Positions 6,621-11,606 of a stretch of DNA of 11,606 nt are shown here, in pieces. The position numbers and the translations under genes were made by a program. The DNA comes from Clostridia bacterium (GTDB lineage: Bacteria; Bacillota; Clostridia; Oscillospirales; CAG-272), in contig JAGALI010000073.1 of the NCBI GenBank assembly GCA_017625275.1, forward strand, positions 1 through 11,606, given 5' to 3'. The notes beneath the pieces are model-generated. The model made no database searches and was not told where the DNA came from. It worked only from the letters and a program-made list of their open reading frames with translations. The stretch's first letter is position 1. Each line of letters begins with the position of its first letter.

Positions 6621-7183
6621 ATAAGCTCCGTGTTAAATTGCTCCTTAAAAATCTCCGTTAAGCGACACAGTGGCAAGCCAACTATGTTATAAAAGTCTCC
6701 GTCTATTCTTGTGACAAAGGCGCCTGCCATTTCCTGTATTCCGTATGCGCCTGCCTTATCATATGGCTCGTACTCGTCAACATAGCGCTCTATTTCTCGA
6801 CGAGAAAGCTCCCTCATATAAACCCTGCTAGTCACGCTTTCGGAATATATTTTATCCTCTGTGCGAACGCAAACTCCACTTATAACAAGGTGCTCTGTGC
6901 CTGAAAATCTTTCGAGCATACGAATCGCGTCCTCGCGTCCCTTGGGCTTGCCCATAAGCTCGCCCTCGCAAACAACAACAGTGTCACAGCCAATTATCGC
7001 CTCACCACCTTCAATCGGAACTGCCAACGCCTTCTTTTCGGCAAGAAGCCTTGGGATTTGGTCAAGGGGAGTGTCGCTGTCACAGGTCTCGTTAGCGTTT
7101 GAAATGCGAATTTCAAGCTCCGGACATACCATGCCAAGTATTTCGCGCCTTCTAGGCGAGGCTGATGCCAAAACTATTCTCAC
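6617..7183 (-). CDS. maf: Maf-family nucleoside triphosphate pyrophosphatase
   Basis: 188 residues, normal length. Maf proteins hydrolyse non-canonical or modified nucleotides (for example dTTP/UTP or modified bases) to monophosphates and have been linked to septum control (family knowledge). Signature pieces are the N-terminal loop LASASPRRREIL (5-16), GCDTVV (65-70) with the catalytic Asp67, MGKP and the ML..FSG region, and DKAGAYGIQEMAG with a C-terminal YNIVGLPL. The start codon is GTG at 7183-7181, overlapping the stop of the upstream U32 gene (GTGA). A strong ribosome binding site, AAGGAG, sits nine bases upstream and settles the start. Substrate preference cannot be read from sequence with confidence. 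Confidence 0.95.
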   Translation of the reverse strand: MRIVLASASPRRREILGMVCPELEIRISNANETCDSDTPLDQIPRLLAEKKALAVPIEGGEAIIGCDTVVVCEGELMGKPKGREDAIRMLERFSGTEHLVISGVCVRTEDKIYSESVTSRVYMRELSRREIERYVDEYEPYDKAGAYGIQEMAGAFVTRIDGDFYNIVGLPLCRLTEIFKEQFNTELI

Positions 7184-9174
7184 GACTTAATTCTCCTTAT
7201 CCTTTTTGATGTTGAGCTCTTATTTTTATACGCCTCTATAATTTCATAGCACTCGTCCCTTTTCTCGTCCGAGAAAATAAAGTGCCACGAATACGATGAA
7301 ATATCCTCTTGCTTATCTGCCATATAAATTGGCACACTATTATAAATAATATTTCTATGTCCAAAAATGCCCTCGCAAAATAGTGGCGCGCCTGTTCTAT
7401 CAGTTAGGTAGGTCTTGCATTTTTCACACCCTACGCTCTCCTTTATTATGCACTTATGGGTAGTCATAACAGGAAAGGCACCATATGCAATTACACTACC
7501 AGCTGGCAAGTCTCTTACCTGTGGCAGGGAAAGCTCCGGAGACAAAATCATATCGTCCACCCCAAGCTCCAAAAGTGCGTCTATACTTTCACCATTGAAG
7601 GCGTTAAATCTAAAGTCGGCAACAAGGGTAAAGCCATGCGCCCTTGCCCTTTCTATCTGTCCTATATTAGACACAAGCGCGTATTTTACACCATCTTCTC
7701 TTGCCTGTGTCATTTTCGCCTCTATCTCGTCCCACTCGTAATCAAGAATTACAGGGGGGAGGCAAATTCCGTTTATTTTCTCGTTTTTCTCGTATCTATC
7801 GGCATAAATATACACAATATCGAAATAGTCCGAATTTTGAGGAATTTGGTCTAGTCTAGAAAACAGCGCTGAGCGTATCTTCCTTGAATTTCTTTTACGC
7901 ATTTTAGCCACATGCTCAATTGTTTTTTTCTCTCTTTTAGGAGAAAGAAGCGCACTTATCGCCTCACGCCTAAGGGCGTTAAGGCTAGATACTCTAACTA
8001 TTATATTATCGCTCTTTTCAATTTCAAGAGTGCCAAGGGCGTATGGTGTGGCGCCAAGCTTCGACAGGCTTTTTGCAATATCCTCACGCGACATTGGGCT
8101 TGATATCGCCTCCTCGACCACATCTGCGTAGGCGATGGCTTCTCTTTTTCCATCAGTCACTCTAAGGCTAGCCCTTTCGCCTAAAATCAATCTTGCATAT
8201 AGATTTATTTTTGGCCTCTCAAGCTCCATTTTGGCTGTGCCCTGCGCCTTAGTTTGCGCCTTGTTCTCCTCGGAACGGATTCCGAGCATTGACTCATTTA
8301 TTTTCGAGGTAAAATATCCGTCTGTAAAGCCTTGGCGAGAGAAAAGCCCCTCAAGGTATTCAAAATCCCCTTTTGTTGCGTTTCTTTTTTCGTCAAGCAG
8401 GCGTCTCCATGCTGATACTGTGCCACCGACATAATCGGAGCTTTTCATTCGCCCCTCTATCTTAAGCGAGGCCACACCTGTGTCTATAATTTCGTGGATA
8501 TGACCTGCTAGCGACATATCCTTAAGGCTCAATGGATAAAATGACCTTTTGCCTAATGTATATGGCAAGCGACAGGGCTGAGCGCACTCACCACGATTAC
8601 CACTTCTACCACCCATCGCATAACTCATAAGGCATTGACCGGACACGGACATGCAATGTGCGCCGTGAACAAAAATCTCAATTTCTGTATCTGTGCCACT
8701 ACAAATATGACTTATACTATTTTTATCAAGCTCTCTTGCTACAACCACTCTTTTACAGCCAAGCGACGCTAGCATATTAACTCCGTCAAGGTTGTGTGCG
8801 CTAGCCTGTGTGCTGGCATGAATTTCAAGGTCAGGAAAATACCTTTTTACAAGCCTCATCACTCCAAGGTCTGCAACTATAAGTGCATCGACGCCACTCT
8901 CATAAAGTGATTTTACATATTCAAGCACCCTTGGGATTTCCTTGTCATAAATTGCGATATTAAGCGTAACAAAAGCCTTGACTCCGTGTGCGTGGCAAAG
9001 CATTATTGCCTCACGCGCCTCGTCAAGGTTAAAGTTATTTGCTCTTATTCTCGCATTAAATAAATCCGTACCAAAATATACGGCATCTGCCCCCGAGGCA
9101 ATCGCACTAATAAGTGCGTCCTTATCGCCTGCTGGCGCTAAAAGCTCAGGCAAGGTGCTATTTTCAGTTCTCAT
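7180..9174 (-). CDS. Peptidase U32 family protein, probable RNA hydroxylation factor (RlhA-like)
   Basis: 664 residues. The N-terminal domain is the U32 fold: LPELLAPAGDKDALISAIAS, GADAVYFG, HASTQASAHN, and the U32 signature E-x-F-x2-G-A-x-C-x4-G-x-C-x2-S at residues 167-184. Four Cys at 174, 181, 197 and 201 (the last two in GECAQPC) are placed as in proteins of this family, for which an Fe-S cluster is proposed. SLKIEGRMKS (237-246) is also typical. The large C-terminal extension (DUF3656-like, with a Cys-rich CEKC...FCEG stretch near the end) and the total length match E. coli RlhA (YdcP, about 650 residues), which is needed for a 23S rRNA cytidine hydroxylation, rather than the shorter TrhP. 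Whether it modifies rRNA or tRNA here is inference. Starts one base into the zapA stop (TGATG), with AAGGA five bases upstream; overlaps maf by four bases. Confidence 0.9.
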   Translation of the reverse strand: MRTENSTLPELLAPAGDKDALISAIASGADAVYFGTDLFNARIRANNFNLDEAREAIMLCHAHGVKAFVTLNIAIYDKEIPRVLEYVKSLYESGVDALIVADLGVMRLVKRYFPDLEIHASTQASAHNLDGVNMLASLGCKRVVVARELDKNSISHICSGTDTEIEIFVHGAHCMSVSGQCLMSYAMGGRSGNRGECAQPCRLPYTLGKRSFYPLSLKDMSLAGHIHEIIDTGVASLKIEGRMKSSDYVGGTVSAWRRLLDEKRNATKGDFEYLEGLFSRQGFTDGYFTSKINESMLGIRSEENKAQTKAQGTAKMELERPKINLYARLILGERASLRVTDGKREAIAYADVVEEAISSPMSREDIAKSLSKLGATPYALGTLEIEKSDNIIVRVSSLNALRREAISALLSPKREKKTIEHVAKMRKRNSRKIRSALFSRLDQIPQNSDYFDIVYIYADRYEKNEKINGICLPPVILDYEWDEIEAKMTQAREDGVKYALVSNIGQIERARAHGFTLVADFRFNAFNGESIDALLELGVDDMILSPELSLPQVRDLPAGSVIAYGAFPVMTTHKCIIKESVGCEKCKTYLTDRTGAPLFCEGIFGHRNIIYNSVPIYMADKQEDISSYSWHFIFSDEKRDECYEIIEAYKNKSSTSKRIRRIKS
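7193..7198 (-). promoter_or_regulatory. Ribosome binding site fixing the maf GTG start
   Basis: On the minus strand this reads AAGGAG, nine bases before the GTG at 7183-7181. It lies inside the end of the U32 gene and supports a non-ATG start for maf. Confidence 0.8.
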
Positions 9175-9479
9175 CAGTTTCCTTGAAGCTTTGCACGAAG
9201 CTCCTCATTTTCCTTCTTTAGACGATTTACATTTGCTTGATAAAGGGCAATTTGTGCCTCAAGATTTTTAACCTTTCTCGAATCTCCTGCCCCTGTGCTA
9301 TAAAAATCCATAGCACAGAAAATTGCAGCCTCTACAAGCGAGCAGTTTTTTTGTGAATGTATCATAAGATTTATCTTGTCATTTACTGTCCTTGCAACAT
9401 CCTCTACATATTCCTGCCCTTCCTCGGACACAATACCAAGCTTAACGCCTGCTATTTCAACATAAAATTTTTGCTTCAT
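9174..9479 (-). CDS. zapA: Cell division protein ZapA
   Basis: 101 residues. ZapA bundles FtsZ filaments and stabilises the Z-ring (family knowledge). The N-terminal beta/alpha domain has the family pattern (VEIAGVKLGIVSEEGQEYVE, then DVARTVNDKINLMI) and is followed by helix AAIFCAMDF and a C-terminal coiled coil (~68-100). Length is typical. First gene of the minus-strand operon; the start is preceded by AAAGGA at 9491-9496. A one-base overlap couples it to the U32 gene, a neighbourhood common in Bacillota. Confidence 0.9.
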   Translation of the reverse strand: MKQKFYVEIAGVKLGIVSEEGQEYVEDVARTVNDKINLMIHSQKNCSLVEAAIFCAMDFYSTGAGDSRKVKNLEAQIALYQANVNRLKKENEELRAKLQGN

Positions 9480-9503
9480 TTTTTCTCTTTTCCTTTAAAG
9501 GTC

Positions 9504-9532
9504 TTGAAATTTTGCTTTTTATATTGTATTAT
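9504..9532 (+). promoter_or_regulatory. Promoter for the proB-proA operon
   Basis: TTGAAA (9504-9509), a 17-base spacer, and TATTAT (9527-9532). Transcription would begin near 9539, giving a leader of about 93 bases before proB. It faces the zapA promoter, so the two leaders would overlap. Confidence 0.7.
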
Positions 9533-9571
9533 ATAAGCAAATAAAAGCGCGCACGCTCTCGTTGTAAACTA

Positions 9572-9600
9572 ATTATACAACACAAAGCGCTAAAATTCAA
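9572..9600 (-). promoter_or_regulatory. Promoter for the zapA-U32-maf-nth operon
   Basis: On the minus strand: TTGAAT (9600-9595), a 17-base spacer, and a perfect TATAAT (9577-9572). Transcription would begin near 9565, about 85 bases before zapA. Confidence 0.75.
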
Positions 9601-9621
9601 CACCGAAATGGGAATATTTTT

Positions 9622-9625
9622 GGAG
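9622..9625 (+). promoter_or_regulatory. Ribosome binding site fixing the proB start
   Basis: GGAG six bases before ATG 9632. The in-frame ATG at 9608 has no ribosome binding site and would add eight residues ahead of the conserved start of the kinase domain. Confidence 0.7.
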
Positions 9626-9631
9626 AAAATT

Positions 9632-10423
9632 ATGGGCATTATAAAAAACTGCAAAAGAATAGTTATAAAAATTGGTACATCTACGCTTACTTACCAAAAC
9701 GGCTCGCTCAATCTTCGTCGCATTGAGCTTCTTACTCGCGCCGTTTCTGACTTTAAAAATGCAGGGCATGAGGTTGTTATGGTTTCCTCTGGTGCTGTTG
9801 GCGCTGGCTTTGCCAGACTCAACATGAATGCATATCCTCAAACGCTTGAGGAAAAGCAGGCGTGTGCTGCTGTCGGGCAGGGTCAGCTTATCAAAATCTA
9901 TGATAGCTTTTTCTCCGTTTATGGTCACACCGTTGCCCAAATTCTTATGACTAAGGATGTTGTTGACGACAAGACAAGGCTTGAGCACATTAAGAACACC
10001 TTCTTCACGCTTCTTAATATGGGCTGTGTTCCTGTTGTAAACGAAAACGACTCCGTTTCCTGTGAGGGAATTGAGTTTGGTGGTAACGATACGCTTTCTG
10101 CTTATGTTGCGATTGCCTGCGAGGCTGATATTATTATTAATCTTAGCGACATTGATGGTCTTTATAACAAGGACCCAAGAAAATTCGATGACGCTGTTCT
10201 CATTGACCGCGTTGAAAAAATTGATGACACAATCCGCTCCTATGCTGGTGGTGCAGGTACTGCGCGTGGTACAGGTGGTATGATTGCGAAAATCAACGCT
10301 GCGTCTATTGCTAATGACTATGGCATTCCTATGCTTATTGTAAATGGTGAAAATCCTTGTGTTCTTTACGATATTCTTGACGGAAAGCATGTGGGCACAT
10401 ATTTTGCTGCCAGAAAGGACTAA
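9632..10423 (+). CDS. proB: Glutamate 5-kinase (kinase domain only)
   Basis: 263 residues from ATG 9632. Catalyses ATP-dependent phosphorylation of glutamate to glutamyl 5-phosphate, the first step of proline synthesis (family knowledge). Amino-acid-kinase motifs: VIKIGTSTLT (11-20), VSSGAVGAG (51-59), NENDSVS (137-143), FGGNDTLSA (149-157), LSDIDGLYNKDPR (171-183) and GTGGMIAKINAA (213-224). It ends after the kinase domain, without the C-terminal PUA domain of the ~370-residue enzymes such as E. coli ProB; such short forms are known. The stop is one base before proA, and AAAGGA near its end serves proA. Confidence 0.96.
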   Translation: MGIIKNCKRIVIKIGTSTLTYQNGSLNLRRIELLTRAVSDFKNAGHEVVMVSSGAVGAGFARLNMNAYPQTLEEKQACAAVGQGQLIKIYDSFFSVYGHTVAQILMTKDVVDDKTRLEHIKNTFFTLLNMGCVPVVNENDSVSCEGIEFGGNDTLSAYVAIACEADIIINLSDIDGLYNKDPRKFDDAVLIDRVEKIDDTIRSYAGGAGTARGTGGMIAKINAASIANDYGIPMLIVNGENPCVLYDILDGKHVGTYFAARKD

Positions 10424-10424
10424 T

Positions 10425-11606
10425 ATGGAGCTTTTTGATACTGTTAAATCTCTTTGCGAGGGGGCGAAGGCTGCATCTCGCTCTGTTGCCTGCCTAAGTG
10501 GTGCACAAAGAAACAGGCTTCTTTGCACCATTTCAGCTAAAATTCTAGGTGGGACAGATAAAATCATTGAGGCTAATAAAATCGACCTTGCGAGCGCTAA
10601 GGCTAATGGAATCAAGGACGCAATGCTTGACCGTCTTATGCTAAATGAGGCGAGAATCAAGGGGATTTCTGATGCGATTTTAAAGATTGCCGAGCTTGAT
10701 GACCCAATCGGTGCTGGCGAAATATTTACCCGTCCTAACGGACTTGAAATTCACAAAATGCGCGTGCCTCTTGGTGTTGTTGCCATGATTTACGAGGCGC
10801 GTCCAAATGTTACGCCTGATGCTGCTTCACTTTGTCTTAAGAGTGGAAATGCAGTTGTTCTTCGTGGTGGAAAGGAAGCCATCAGCTCAAACAAGTGTAT
10901 TGTTTCTCTTATTCGCGAGGCGCTTTGCGAGTGTGGTGTTGACCAAAATGCAGTTTCTCTTATTGAGGACACGACACGCGATAGTGCGAGCGCGCTTATG
11001 GGCATGCGTGGATATATTGACGTTCTTATTCCTCGTGGTGGCAAGGGTCTTATAAGGAGCGTTGTTGAAAACGCAAGAGTTCCTGTTATCGAAACGGGTG
11101 CTGGCAACTGTCATCTATATGTAGACGAGAGCGCTGATGTTGATATGGCTCTTAAGGTTGCTATCAATGCAAAATGCTCTCGCCCATCTGTTTGCAACGC
11201 AATTGAAACCATTTTAGTTCACAAGAGCGTAGCCGAGGAGTTTTTGGCTCGCTTCTATGAGGCTACAAGAGAATACAAGCTTGAGCTTCGTGGTTGCCCA
11301 CGCGCTGTGTCGATTATTAACGGAATTGCCCCTGCAACAGAAGAGGATTTTGCAACCGAATACGACGATTATATCGTGTCTATAAGAGTTGTTGATAGCG
11401 TTTGCGAGGCTATCGACCATATAAACAAATACACAACCGGTCACAGCGAGGCTATTATCACGGAAAGTGCAAGAAGCGCTGAGCTTTTTGTAAATTCAAT
11501 TGACTCCTGTGCGCTTTATGTAAACACCTCTACCAGATTTACTGATGGTGGTGAGTTTGGCTTTGGTGCTGAGATTGGCATTTCAACTCAAAAGCTACAT
11601 GTAAGA
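10425..11606 (+). CDS. proA: Gamma-glutamyl phosphate reductase, 3' end cut off
   Basis: 394 residues are present with no stop before the window edge; the family is about 415 residues, so roughly 20 are missing. Reduces glutamyl 5-phosphate with NADPH to glutamate 5-semialdehyde, the second proline step (family knowledge). Motifs: RVPLGVVAMIYEARPNVTPD (113-132), SGNAVVLRGGKEA (140-152), LIPRGGKGLI (201-210), ETGAGNCH (223-230), and KCSRPSVCNAIET with the catalytic Cys257. A near-C-terminal DGGEFGFGAEIGISTQKLH matches the end of the family. ATG 10425 follows the proB stop by one base, with AAAGGA (10414-10419) five bases upstream, so the two are an operon and translationally coupled. Confidence 0.97.
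   Translation, partial: MELFDTVKSLCEGAKAASRSVACLSGAQRNRLLCTISAKILGGTDKIIEANKIDLASAKANGIKDAMLDRLMLNEARIKGISDAILKIAELDDPIGAGEIFTRPNGLEIHKMRVPLGVVAMIYEARPNVTPDAASLCLKSGNAVVLRGGKEAISSNKCIVSLIREALCECGVDQNAVSLIEDTTRDSASALMGMRGYIDVLIPRGGKGLIRSVVENARVPVIETGAGNCHLYVDESADVDMALKVAINAKCSRPSVCNAIETILVHKSVAEEFLARFYEATREYKLELRGCPRAVSIINGIAPATEEDFATEYDDYIVSIRVVDSVCEAIDHINKYTTGHSEAIITESARSAELFVNSIDSCALYVNTSTRFTDGGEFGFGAEIGISTQKLHVR

Noticed and set aside
9608..9631. ATG 9608 as the proB start
   Set aside because: No ribosome binding site, while ATG 9632 has GGAG six bases upstream and starts right before the conserved kinase domain.
9590..10660. Long minus-strand open frame opposite proB and the start of proA
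   Set aside because: It is antisense to strongly conserved proB/proA, its product is Arg/Asn/Ser-rich and low in recognisable motifs, and it has no ribosome binding site context; a codon-bias shadow.

Overview
The window looks like a chromosomal segment of a low-to-mid GC Bacillota genome, most likely an uncultured member of the Clostridia. The basis is the lepA-hemW pair, short ATGA/GTGA-overlapping operons with purine-rich ribosome binding sites, sigma-A-type promoters, T-tract hairpin terminators, a ZapA/U32/Maf/Nth operon, and an RsgI-type sensor domain, which is characteristic of Gram-positive bacteria. No tRNA, rRNA, CRISPR array or mobile element was seen. Every non-coding gap is shorter than 160 bases.

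Layout: (i) 2-2480, plus strand: the 3' part of lepA (elongation factor 4) followed after one base by hemW (radical-SAM heme chaperone), closed by a hairpin terminator. (ii) 2610-5929, plus strand: a three-gene signalling cluster. It holds a large predicted lipoprotein, a small ECF-like sigma factor, and a single-pass membrane protein whose start codon overlaps the sigma stop. The lipoprotein and the membrane protein are paralogues outside the membrane: both carry an RsgI-middle-type domain with an identical IDINPS motif, followed by a related helical subdomain and long Glu/Lys-rich helices. A bidirectional terminator ends the cluster. (iii) 5967-9479, minus strand: a four-gene operon zapA - U32 peptidase-like protein - maf - nth, with junctions overlapping by 1, 4 and 4 bases. 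(iv) 9632-11606, plus strand: proB and proA (proline biosynthesis), with proA cut by the window end.

The most interesting part is region ii. I infer that the membrane protein is the anti-sigma factor of the adjacent sigma factor. Its extracellular domain resembles RsgI, a family in which cleavage at a conserved Asn-Pro bond is reported to be part of signalling. The neighbouring lipoprotein carries the same domain but has a lipid anchor instead of a cytoplasmic sigma-binding part. It could be a co-sensor, competitor or target of the system. RsgI domains are classically paired with the larger SigI-type sigma factors, so the pairing with a 169-residue two-domain sigma factor and a lipoprotein paralogue deserves attention. 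The rest of the window is housekeeping. Between regions iii and iv, the best promoters for the two divergent operons are arranged so that their 5' leaders would overlap.
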